A DNA stretch of 47,964 nucleotides from Opitutales bacterium (GTDB lineage Bacteria > Verrucomicrobiota > Verrucomicrobiia > Opitutales > Oceanipulchritudinaceae). The translations under genes were made by a program, and so were the position numbers. The notes beneath the pieces were generated by a model, which was not told the DNA's origin, searched no databases, and saw only the letters and a list, made by a program, of their open reading frames with translations. The DNA is taken from positions 1 through 47,964 of the forward strand of contig JAFIGE010000023.1 in assembly GCA_020831585.1 (NCBI GenBank), written 5' to 3'. Of this stretch, positions 33,510 to 41,296 are shown piece after piece; positions within the stretch are counted from its first letter, which is position 1, and every line of letters begins with the position of its first letter.

Positions 33510-36385
33510 GAGGCGGAGGGGCTGGAGGCGGTGCCAGGCACGACCCCAAATTTTTCGCAAAGGGCCACGAGCGCGTCATCTCCAGGCTGCGGAGGACGCC
33601 GGACAGGCACGACCTCCCGCTCGGCGAGCCACTCGAGTTGGCCGCCTGGTCCCATGAATGGCTCGAGGAAAAAGCGGTAGTAGGGAGCCTCTTCGGGCAC
33701 GCCATCGCGGCCTTCACCAAAGGTTTCCCAATCGATGGAGTCGGCGTCTTTGGCCAGTGGTGAGGGGCCGCGGCGGCCGTAGAGGATAAGGTTGCCGAGA
33801 CGCAGCGCCAGAAACCGGCGGGGGTCGGCGTCGACCCTCTCCTGCCGTTGGAGAATGGTGCGCAACCAAGTCGCCACCCCTGCAAAATCGGGCGCTACCG
33901 AACGCACAAGAGCGTAGAGCGTCTCCTCCAGGAGGGTGGCATCCGTCAACCCGAGCGAACCCCAGAGCGCGGCCCGCGTTGGTTCGTTACCGAATAGGGC
34001 CTTGCGGCGGCTGACCCATTGATGAAAATGATTTTCGATAAAGGCGGCATCAATCCGCGCGACTGCGTGGGCGGTAACCGGGGCGAAGTCCCCGGCGTCT
34101 ATGTTCAGGAGATCGCGCAAGGAGTAGTTGAGATTGCGAAGGGCCTCCGATTCTCCCTTTGTCCCCGCCAAAGCCTTTTGTAGATCGCCTTGGAAACGCT
34201 TGAGGTGCTCCCGGCGCACGTCGCGGGGGCGCGGATCGGGATAAAGATCGGGTTCCCGCAGGAGCGACCGTATCTCGCATCCGAGAGCTGCAAGGCGGGC
34301 GTCGAGAAGCAGCAGACGATTGGTCTTTGGGTCCTCCCGCACGCGGCGCATCTGCTCCGCTGCCGTGGCAAAGAAAAACTCCGCACCGCCCGTCGCCCGG
34401 TCGGTGAGCATTTCGCGGAAGGAACGCAGGCTCGTCTCCCGCTGAAACTGACGGGCGAACGCCTTCTCTCTGAGAATGTTAAGATAGCGCACCGAACCAG
34501 GGCTGAAATCTTCCTTCATTTCGGCATCGTTTGGATCGGGCGACTTGTGATCGTGGAGGGCAAAGGTCGTGCACACGTCGGGATCGCGCACCGGCCCAAG
34601 TGCGCTGACAATCTCTTCGATGACACCGTAAATGTTGGAATCATTGGGGTTGCGCGCATGGTTGAGCTGTTTGGCCCACCAGGTGAGAATGAGGTTAAGC
34701 GGCAGGGGACTCTCCCCTTCCGGATCACGGTAGTATTCTGGCGACATGTAGCGCCACCACATGCGCACACCGCTGATTAGCTGGTCGGCGTTGGGGCAGG
34801 CAAATCCCCGCAGGCCCTGAAAAAGGGCGAAGCCGTCCATGTTCAGGCGCTTGGCGTAGGTATTGACAATGGAAGCCGTCTTGCCACGCTTCACAATCTG
34901 CTTGAAGAAAAGCACTGGCGTGAAACAGCGCTCAGCCCTTGCGCGGTCCTGGGGGGAGGCGTCCGGGCAACCGGCGCTGGTGCGTGCCTCGCGGATGCGC
35001 GCGGGATCGAGAATGATTCTGTTTTCTTTGTTCCGCCGGTCGTTACCGACCCCGGGGAAGTCCAGTAAATCGGCCCGGCCTAAGTAGGTGCGGAGGGTAT
35101 TCGGACGCTCTGGAGCCTCCGGGAAGGGATGCTCCGGGAGATTTTCCAGGTTCACCGGTATGACCAATTCCCAGACCAGGCCCTGAATCACAGAAAAGGC
35201 CTCGGCATCAGTGGATAGGAGCTGCCCACCCGCCGAATCACAGGAAATGAGAATACGTCCTCCCTCCTCCCGCCAGGAAAGTTTTCGGATGAGGTTTTGG
35301 ATAATCGCCTCGGGCGAATCCGGATTGGTTTCGGGTGCCTTGTAGGCGACCACGCAAGCCCCCATGTTGAGGAAGAGACCGGCCGCCTCAAGGGAGCAAA
35401 ACAACTCCTTGCCCGCCCAGTTCCCGCCGCGCCCGAGGTGCGCCTCATAGGTGTGGCGCATCTTCTCAAACAACTCCGTCAGCGCCCCGCAACCATCCCA
35501 CAAAATATCATAGGCAAGGTGGTCCACGACGGTGGGGTCGGCAAGCAACCACTCCTCCATGAAAAGGCCCTCCAAAACCGACTGCAACGCAGTGCTGCTT
35601 TCCGCCAGCCCGGTAAAAGGGCTGTCTTCAGAGTTTGCGAGGCTCTCCACGACACCGCAGAGATCAAGCAGGCGCTCGAAGGCGGCGCGATCAGGCGGGC
35701 CTTTGCGCCCAGAGGCGTTCCTCGATTTGAAGGTTTGGATGCGTTTTCGGAGTTTTTCTGCATTCCACTGAGTCGGAAGGGCATCATCCGGCCCAAGACA
35801 CTCGGAGCCATAGCCACAGGCCAAGGCATGCATCAAGTCAGAAGGTGCCACCCACTCCAGGCGAACCGGATGGAGCGGATCGGGCACGGGCAAACGCCCG
35901 CCCTCCCCCTTCAGGCTCCCGGCGGTGAAGCGGCTTAGACAGGCCGAACCGTCCATGCCTTTATTAAAGGGGTTGAGCACGCGCCCGTTCATGTGCGGCG
36001 GCAACGAACCGGTGTCCGCCACTCGCGGAGCCATGAAGAAAAATGGTAATCCGCCTGGCCAATACAGGCCGGAGCCCTCGCCATCTGTTTGCGCATCCCC
36101 CGAGAAACGAGCCCCCGCATCCATGTAAGCCGAAACAGAGGTGGATTTGCCGGTTTGCGAGGGTCCCCATACAGCCATAGCCGGCCGCTCCTGTCGGCGC
36201 GCATCCATCATTGTATGCACCCGCCGCCGCAGAGTCGCCAGACGAAAGGCCCACTCCCACGGTGGTAACTGATATTTCCCCTCCCGCTCACGCCCGTGCC
36301 GCCAGAACCAGTCGTCGAGCGCATCAGTCAGCAACGGGAGAGCTTCCAGTTTAGTTTCAGACAGGTTAGCGTTATTTCCAGACAT
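33506..36385 (-). CDS. SrfC-like large P-loop GTPase-type protein
   Basis: A 959-aa protein, the first gene of the operon. ATG 36385 is preferred to a TTG at 36445. A P-loop lies at 74-82 (GPSQTGKST), followed by LNPFNKGMDGSACLSRFT (137-154). This corresponds to the 'INP..G...TG..TRF' switch block of SrfC-type proteins. A DxPG-type G3 motif, DFPGVGNDRR, is at 442-451. Spacing between P-loop and G3 is long because of a large helical insertion, reminiscent of dynamin-like GTPases. No TM helix is seen. SrfC-family proteins are annotated as putative virulence factors in enterobacteria, but their activity is unknown. Here, an upstream divergent intergenic region of 221 bp probably carries the operon promoter. 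Confidence 0.62.
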   Translation of the reverse strand: MSGNNANLSETKLEALPLLTDALDDWFWRHGREREGKYQLPPWEWAFRLATLRRRVHTMMDARRQERPAMAVWGPSQTGKSTSVSAYMDAGARFSGDAQTDGEGSGLYWPGGLPFFFMAPRVADTGSLPPHMNGRVLNPFNKGMDGSACLSRFTAGSLKGEGGRLPVPDPLHPVRLEWVAPSDLMHALACGYGSECLGPDDALPTQWNAEKLRKRIQTFKSRNASGRKGPPDRAAFERLLDLCGVVESLANSEDSPFTGLAESSTALQSVLEGLFMEEWLLADPTVVDHLAYDILWDGCGALTELFEKMRHTYEAHLGRGGNWAGKELFCSLEAAGLFLNMGACVVAYKAPETNPDSPEAIIQNLIRKLSWREEGGRILISCDSAGGQLLSTDAEAFSVIQGLVWELVIPVNLENLPEHPFPEAPERPNTLRTYLGRADLLDFPGVGNDRRNKENRIILDPARIREARTSAGCPDASPQDRARAERCFTPVLFFKQIVKRGKTASIVNTYAKRLNMDGFALFQGLRGFACPNADQLISGVRMWWRYMSPEYYRDPEGESPLPLNLILTWWAKQLNHARNPNDSNIYGVIEEIVSALGPVRDPDVCTTFALHDHKSPDPNDAEMKEDFSPGSVRYLNILREKAFARQFQRETSLRSFREMLTDRATGGAEFFFATAAEQMRRVREDPKTNRLLLLDARLAALGCEIRSLLREPDLYPDPRPRDVRREHLKRFQGDLQKALAGTKGESEALRNLNYSLRDLLNIDAGDFAPVTAHAVARIDAAFIENHFHQWVSRRKALFGNEPTRAALWGSLGLTDATLLEETLYALVRSVAPDFAGVATWLRTILQRQERVDADPRRFLALRLGNLILYGRRGPSPLAKDADSIDWETFGEGRDGVPEEAPYYRFFLEPFMGPGGQLEWLAEREVVPVRRPPQPGDDALVALCEKFGVVPGTASSPSAS

Positions 36386-36606
36386 TCTTTCGGGTAAGCA
36401 TGAATTCCCTAAGCAAGCACAAACCGGTTCAAAGAAAAACCCCAAATACTTCCCCCCGTTAAAATCCCTATCATGAGAAACTCAACTATATAATTCCTGT
36501 AAATTCAGATTCAGAATTTTTGCTTGCCAAATAGACTCCAAAGTATCTTGTCAAAGAAATCTCTGAAATCGAAGTAGTTCCCCTATTTGCTCAAAGAGAA
36601 TCAATT
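36386..36606. promoter_or_regulatory. divergent promoter region between the eight-gene operon and the secreted protein
   Basis: This is the only sizeable gap beside the operon, and it is markedly AT-rich between about 36475 and 36560. It should drive the minus-strand operon leftwards and the plus-strand gene at 36607 rightwards. On the minus strand TTGGCA (near 36528) could serve as a -35, with AT-rich -10 candidates after it. The boxes are not certain. Confidence 0.5.
36501..36519. promoter_or_regulatory. inverted repeat, candidate operator
   Basis: AAATTC (36501-36506) and GAATTT (36514-36519) flank AGATTCA. The 19-bp near-palindrome lies in the middle of the divergent promoter region, where a dimeric regulator could control both directions. 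AT-rich palindromes also arise by chance. Confidence 0.3.
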
Positions 36607-38067
36607 ATGTGCCTGAGTCGAATGCTTCAGCTTGTTCCTTCCGCTTTCTGCAAATTAGTGGCTCTACGTTGCCTTCTGTGCGTCTTTATCGCTAGCTCTG
36701 CGTTTCCTTTGCTTGCGTGCGCCGAAGACGCCGCCCCGCCCCGCCTGAGGGATTTACAGGAAGAGCAGCGTCTCATCAACTCGCACTTGACAACGGCCGT
36801 TCGAGAACTCTCCGAAGCGCGCACGGATTACTCCGTTGGCCTCTTTAACAAAGCTTGGATTGGCGTAGGTGCAGCCGGCATTGAGCACGACAATGCCAAA
36901 CGACTCCTCGACGGACATCCCCAGCGCATTGAGCGATTTTCCGGTTTTTTCGGAGGGGGCGAGAGTACACGACGGAGCCTTCGCGAGGGTTTTGGCGACC
37001 TCCACGCACAGTGGCATCGCCTTCAGAGAGACGTGGTTGCGATGGAACGGGACATCGGCCAGCAGCTTGGGATCGACGTAACTTGGGGACGAACTCTTCT
37101 CGACTCCCTCAAGCGTATGCGGGATGCAACGACCGATCCCGCGCTAAAAGCCCAATTGGACGCGACCATCGCGCGCCTAGAAGCCGCCGTCCGTTCCGGT
37201 AACGCAGAGGCGTTTGCCCAGGCGGTGGCCGAGGGCGAGCGCGTCCTTCGCGATGGCATGACGCGGGATGCCGGAGCCGCTGCCGCCGTTTCAGGAGAAG
37301 TGCGGGATGGGCTTCAAAGCCGCCGCAGCCAAGGGCTTGAAGGAAGCTCATCCCAATCTGCGCGCGGCCTTCTCGAAGAAATTGACGCACGTCTCGCCGA
37401 CCCAAACTTGAGCCCGAACGAGCGAGCCCGGCTCGAACAACTCCGGCGGGAGATTACCCAAGCGCTGGCTTCAGGAGACACCGACCGCCTACAGCGCCTG
37501 ATCACGACCGGTTTGCCCAGAAGAAGTGAGCCAGGCAGTGGAGCCCCCGGTGGTGCCCGAGCGGGGAATGTCATTCGCGATCATCCGGGAACACCAGCTG
37601 GATACATGGCTGTTCGCGACCCCGAAACCGGCGAAATCCGTTTTTTCCGTAGCAGCGACCTTTCCGGTGTCAATGCGGGCTACATTGGCAACCGGGGCGA
37701 GCGCCTTGTGAAAGAGGCCCGGGAAACCCTTGAAGAAGTCCCGGGGTCGGGCGGCACCAGCGTGTTCCGCCCCCGCGTGGTTGAAGCAAGGGATTGGTCG
37801 CTTCGCATCCAGCAGGTGTCTGAAAATGTCGGTGTAGATGGTTATACCGTGCGCTTTCGCCTGACCGACCGTCTGCACTCCGGCAACTTCCAAGTCTCAC
37901 GGTGGGAAGTGGTCGGACCGGGGGGCGTGGCGGTTGCAAAAGGACCCGCCGGAAATGAGTTCGAATTCTCTTTTCCTTCGGCTGGGCAATATTCCGTGGT
38001 CGCACACGGAGTTACGGATTGGGGAAGCGATTTTTCGATTCGAACCAGCCTGGATGTCGCTTTCTGA
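36607..38067 (+). CDS. secreted helical protein with C-terminal Ig/PKD-like domain
   Basis: A 486-aa exported protein with no recognised family. The N-terminal hydrophobic stretch (about 20-38) ends in PLLAC; Cys38 could be a lipobox cysteine, otherwise signal peptidase I cuts nearby. The mature part (~45-300) is strongly helical with charged heptads (for example ELSEARTDY, ARLEQLRREITQALASGDTDRLQ), likely coiled coil. A Gly/Ser/Ala-rich linker (~300-330) follows. Last is a short beta domain (~395-486, GNFQVSRWEVVGPGG, FSFPSAGQYSVVAHGV), similar to PKD/Ig-like folds. ATG 36607 and ATG 36622 are both possible. It is divergent from the operon and shares its promoter region. It could be a periplasmic partner, but that is only suggested by position. 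Confidence 0.6.
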   Translation: MCLSRMLQLVPSAFCKLVALRCLLCVFIASSAFPLLACAEDAAPPRLRDLQEEQRLINSHLTTAVRELSEARTDYSVGLFNKAWIGVGAAGIEHDNAKRLLDGHPQRIERFSGFFGGGESTRRSLREGFGDLHAQWHRLQRDVVAMERDIGQQLGIDVTWGRTLLDSLKRMRDATTDPALKAQLDATIARLEAAVRSGNAEAFAQAVAEGERVLRDGMTRDAGAAAAVSGEVRDGLQSRRSQGLEGSSSQSARGLLEEIDARLADPNLSPNERARLEQLRREITQALASGDTDRLQRLITTGLPRRSEPGSGAPGGARAGNVIRDHPGTPAGYMAVRDPETGEIRFFRSSDLSGVNAGYIGNRGERLVKEARETLEEVPGSGGTSVFRPRVVEARDWSLRIQQVSENVGVDGYTVRFRLTDRLHSGNFQVSRWEVVGPGGVAVAKGPAGNEFEFSFPSAGQYSVVAHGVTDWGSDFSIRTSLDVAF

Positions 38068-38079
38068 GCCCCCAAAGCT

Positions 38080-38116
38080 CCGGTCAAGCACACTCTATTG
38101 AGTGTAGATCGACCGG
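38080..38116. terminator. two-tier hairpin between convergent genes
   Basis: CCGGTC (38080-38085) pairs with GACCGG (38111-38116). Inside, ACACTC pairs with GAGTGT around a TATT loop, with bulged bases between the two stems. It lies between two converging genes and has no T-run. It may be a factor-independent-like end or a REP-type palindrome, which matters because a RAYT gene lies 600 bp away. Confidence 0.4.
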
Positions 38117-38141
38117 AATGGGAGAGCTCCAAGCCATTGAC

Positions 38142-38645
38142 TCAAAGGCTTTCGCCCAAATGGCTTTGCAGTTCCCTGCGGATCCAATCCCGAAGCAATT
38201 GAGTTTCAAAGAAAAACGAGCTGCCTGACCTACCCGCCCCTAAGCGGTGCATGAAGGCAAGATCACGCTGAGAGGTTTCACCCTCAAGGACAACCTCACC
38301 ATTCGCATCTTTAACGACGTAGCGAAAATCCAAACGGGGCGGAAAAAGCGTTTCAACGAAACGAATATCCTGTCCGGTTCGAGTACGCCATGGTTGAATT
38401 TCTCCAGCCAAATCAATGTCGGTAAAAGTTAGGTGAAGACGGCCTTCGCCGACAAACCGCTCCACAGTCGAGTCAAGAGCCCGCGTAACCTCCCGCTCGA
38501 AAACCCGCGCGGTCCGCTCCTCTGTCAACGAGTTCAGGCGAAAATCCCGGAAATCTTGCGGTGACTCAAATTCAATCACCAAGGACTGAGCCTGGGTTAT
38601 TGCGAGACAACCAACGACAAACAGGGAAATGATTATACCTTTCAT
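38142..38645 (-). CDS. DUF3016 family exported protein
   Basis: A 167-aa protein with a signal peptide (about 1-19, IIISLFVVGCLAITQAQS). The mature part fits DUF3016. Family blocks are FESPQDFRDFRL at the start, LHLTFTDIDLAGEIQPW in the middle (the conserved T-D-I/V-D-L-A-G), and FPPRLDFRYVVKDANGEVV then LEGETSQRDLAFMHR at the end. The family is small, mostly found in proteobacteria, and of unknown function; members are predicted periplasmic. It is convergent with the secreted helical protein. The gene has its own start with no overlap, 68 bases downstream of the RAYT's 3' end, and both are on the minus strand. Confidence 0.8.
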   Translation of the reverse strand: MKGIIISLFVVGCLAITQAQSLVIEFESPQDFRDFRLNSLTEERTARVFEREVTRALDSTVERFVGEGRLHLTFTDIDLAGEIQPWRTRTGQDIRFVETLFPPRLDFRYVVKDANGEVVLEGETSQRDLAFMHRLGAGRSGSSFFFETQLLRDWIRRELQSHLGESL

Positions 38646-38713
38646 GGAATTTCCTTTCGCTAAAATTCATATCAATGAACCAGAGGGAGGTAAGATTATT
38701 CCCACGGCAAAGG

Positions 38714-39493
38714 CTAGGCTAAATCCGATACACGTTTCGTCCCCGACATCGTCGCCACTAGCCGATTCACAAAACACTCATATTCGGAGAAAGCCCTTCG
38801 CGAAGGCACATTGGCCCCTGAATCATGCGGGCGATCATGCGGCAACCACTGATATGCTAGTTGGGCTGAGATCTGTCCACTTGCAGCTTCTCCGAAACCA
38901 CAGTAGGGATAATCCTGGGGAGTTTTGGCCATTCCGGCACGCACCGCATTCAGGTCGATGTAGGCTGCCACAACCTTCAGCGCAGACGACTTTGGTTCGA
39001 CAAGCACACTGCGAAACCGCTCCGCCCAAAAGGTCCCGACGGTCTGGTAGTGCTTGTTGTACCAGAAAGTAAAGCGGGTCTTGAATTCCCGCATAAAAAC
39101 CGAGATGTCCCCCATGCGCGCCGTAAGTTTCGCGCGAATAACGGCGGCCCGGTCACCTCCTCGTTCCAAAACCATTGTCAGCTGATCGGCGTCCACCCCC
39201 AACGTCGAAGACCGTCGCGTGCCATAGAGCGCCAGAAATCGTTCAATAAGGATTTCATCAGAAACGACTTCCTTCGCCCGCTCCGGATCAATGTGAAGCA
39301 AAACATGAAAATGGTTTTTCAGGAAGCAGAAGGTGATCACGTCCAAACCAGCAAATGCCGCCTGCGTGCGAAGAATTCGACGCAACTCTTTCATTCCATG
39401 GTCATCGATCAAAAAACGTTTTTGGACGACACGCGACATGACATGTAGACACGTTTCCCCATCGATCAAAGGTCTTTGATTATATTTGGACAT
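38714..39493 (-). mobile_element. REP-associated tyrosine transposase-like protein (RAYT), copy 2
   Basis: A 259-aa relative of the transposase at 12039-13157 but clearly divergent from it. The HUH motif is H61-F-H63 in CFLKNHFHVLLHI. The likely nucleophile Tyr is 145 (or 149) in FTFWYNKHYQTVGTFWAERF, followed by FRSVLVE and AYIDLNAVRAGM. ATG 39493 is chosen; the frame is open upstream to 39595, but that would overlap the divergent methyltransferase start. The gene is intact. No flanking IS ends or target duplications are seen, as expected of domesticated RAYTs. Its usual partner would be REP palindromes scattered in intergenic regions; the hairpin at 38080-38116 is one candidate. Confidence 0.85.
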
Positions 39494-39588
39494 AATCTCA
39501 ACCCTAGTTGATTTCAGTCGTCCGTCGATAAAAAGTTTCAGAAACTTTTTTTTCTCGTCAGCCACTATCCGCAAGGTAGTTTGGTCCA

Positions 39589-40758
39589 ATGTCACAAACT
39601 AAGAGTGCCCCGGGACGGCTGGCTGGCGAGATTCCCTATGAAGGTTTGGTGCCGTGTCGCGCCGGGTTGGAAGATTTGGTCGCACAGGAGATGCGAGATC
39701 TGGGCATAACGGTTGATCGCGTGGGACGAAGAGCGGTTTTCTTTCAAAGCAACAAAGCGGGCATTTACCGAATGAATATGGCCCTGCGGACCGGCTTGAA
39801 TGTCCTTATCCCCATCCGAACCTTCAATGCGCGAAATTATGACATGCTCTACTACCAGTCGCGTAAGACAAACTGGCACAAACTTTTCTCCGTAGACAAA
39901 ACCATCCGCATCGATGTAAATGGCGGTTCAAACACACTCAATCACTCGGAGTATGTTGTTCACCGCGTAAAGGATGGAATCGTCGACACCTTCCGAAAAC
40001 TTTGCGATGGAGTCCGCCCTTCGATCAACAAGCGGAACCCTGATGTTCATGTGGTGGTCCACCTTGATGAAACAGAGGTCACGCTTGCTTTGGACACTTC
40101 CGGAGCCCCACTTTTCAAGAGAGGTTACCGGACCCGCCACGGCGGTGCCCCCCTGAAAGAAGACTTGGCAGCCGCCATTTTGATGCTGAGTGAGTGGAAC
40201 GGAAATCAACCCCTCCTGGATCCCATGTGCGGTTCCGGGACGTTCTTGTTTGAGGGTTGGATGATCGCGACACGGCGTGCACCGAATCTCGACCGATGCT
40301 TCGCCTTTCAATCTCATTTTGATTACGATCCCGCTTTGCATGAGGCCGAGCGCGAAAAACTGCGTAAAGCTGAGATGGTCACTCAGCCCAACTTGCGTCT
40401 CTCCGGCTACGAACGGGATGCGGAAACCCAGCAAATTGCCCGTGAAATCCTCGTGGAAAACTTTCCGGAAGCAGCCATCCACATAGAGAAGCGAGACTTC
40501 CGCGAGCCTGCTCCCCGAACGAGCGGGCACTTTGTGGTGACCAACCCCCCCTATGGGCATCGCCTCGGTTCACCCGCCCAGGCGGAGGAGCTTCACCGCG
40601 ATTTGGGCGAGTTTTTGAAAAAGCGTTGCCCCGATTCAACGGCGGCGGTCTTTTCAGCAAACCGCCCCGCACTAAAGTCGCTCGATGTCCAACCGGACAA
40701 AGTCTGGACACTTTACAATGGTGCGCTCGAAGGACGCCTTCTCCGCTTTACCGTGTAA
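39589..40758 (+). CDS. THUMP-domain 23S rRNA guanine-N2 methyltransferase (RlmL-N type)
   Basis: A 389-aa SAM-dependent RNA methyltransferase. The N-terminal RNA-binding THUMP domain (~60-165) starts after the family opener GLVPCRAGLEDLVAQEM. The Rossmann methyltransferase part begins with FKRGYRTRHGGAPLKEDLAAAIL, followed by the SAM motif DPMCGSGTFLFE (211-222). The catalytic motif IV is N319-P-P-Y-G. The layout matches the RlmL half of RlmKL and the standalone YpsC-like enzymes that make m2G in 23S rRNA. The exact position modified is not deducible. It is cytosolic. The gene is divergent from RAYT copy 2 and is followed closely by fRMsr, probably one transcript. Confidence 0.88.
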   Translation: MSQTKSAPGRLAGEIPYEGLVPCRAGLEDLVAQEMRDLGITVDRVGRRAVFFQSNKAGIYRMNMALRTGLNVLIPIRTFNARNYDMLYYQSRKTNWHKLFSVDKTIRIDVNGGSNTLNHSEYVVHRVKDGIVDTFRKLCDGVRPSINKRNPDVHVVVHLDETEVTLALDTSGAPLFKRGYRTRHGGAPLKEDLAAAILMLSEWNGNQPLLDPMCGSGTFLFEGWMIATRRAPNLDRCFAFQSHFDYDPALHEAEREKLRKAEMVTQPNLRLSGYERDAETQQIAREILVENFPEAAIHIEKRDFREPAPRTSGHFVVTNPPYGHRLGSPAQAEELHRDLGEFLKKRCPDSTAAVFSANRPALKSLDVQPDKVWTLYNGALEGRLLRFTV

Positions 40759-40793
40759 TGTATCGGCAAGGAAACCAATCTGAATCCGTTTCG

Positions 40794-41273
40794 ATGATAA
40801 CACCCGACTCCGCCGATTCCCTCTCGAACCAAGCTCGCGCCCTCTTGGCCGGCACTCAGGATCCCATTGCTAACGCAGCGAACTTGAGCGCCTTCATCTT
40901 TCAGAATATTCCGCTGCTTAACTGGGCCGGGTTTTACCGTTTGGTTGACGGGCGGCTTTTGCTCGGTCCTTTTCAGGGAAAGTTTGCGTGCGTGGAAATT
41001 GCTTTGGACAAGGGTGTCTGCGGAAAAGCGGCACGAGAGCGCAAGACCCAAGTGGTGGGAGATGTGCTCAGCTTTCCCGGACATATCGCTTGCGATGCCG
41101 CATCCCGCTCTGAAATCGTGGTGCCCCTGATTACCCAAGAGGGTCGCCTACTGGGTGTCCTCGATATCGATAGTCCGGTTGCTGACAGGTTTCAGCCGAC
41201 GGATGTTGAACTCATGGAGGAGTTCGCCGCCATCTTCCTCGCCTCTATAAGCGACAAAACGGAATCCTTTTAG
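40794..41273 (+). CDS. msrC: free methionine-(R)-sulfoxide reductase (GAF domain)
   Basis: A 159-aa fRMsr enzyme. It reduces free L-methionine-R-sulfoxide, complementing protein-bound MsrB. The single GAF domain shows all three active-site cysteines: Cys66 (GPFQGKFACVEI), Cys76 (KGVCGKAA) and Cys100 (FPGHIACDAASRSEIVVPL). The GVLDIDSPVADRF block closes the pocket. ATG 40794 is chosen because the N-terminal length to LLAG then equals that of E. coli YebR. An alternative ATG at 40758 overlaps the preceding stop (TAATG) and would add 12 residues. Likely cytosolic and co-transcribed with the methyltransferase. The 3' end abuts the converging RND gene by 23 bases. Confidence 0.92.
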   Translation: MITPDSADSLSNQARALLAGTQDPIANAANLSAFIFQNIPLLNWAGFYRLVDGRLLLGPFQGKFACVEIALDKGVCGKAARERKTQVVGDVLSFPGHIACDAASRSEIVVPLITQEGRLLGVLDIDSPVADRFQPTDVELMEEFAAIFLASISDKTESF

Positions 41274-41296
41274 CTCAGCGAGGTTCGGGCAATCAA

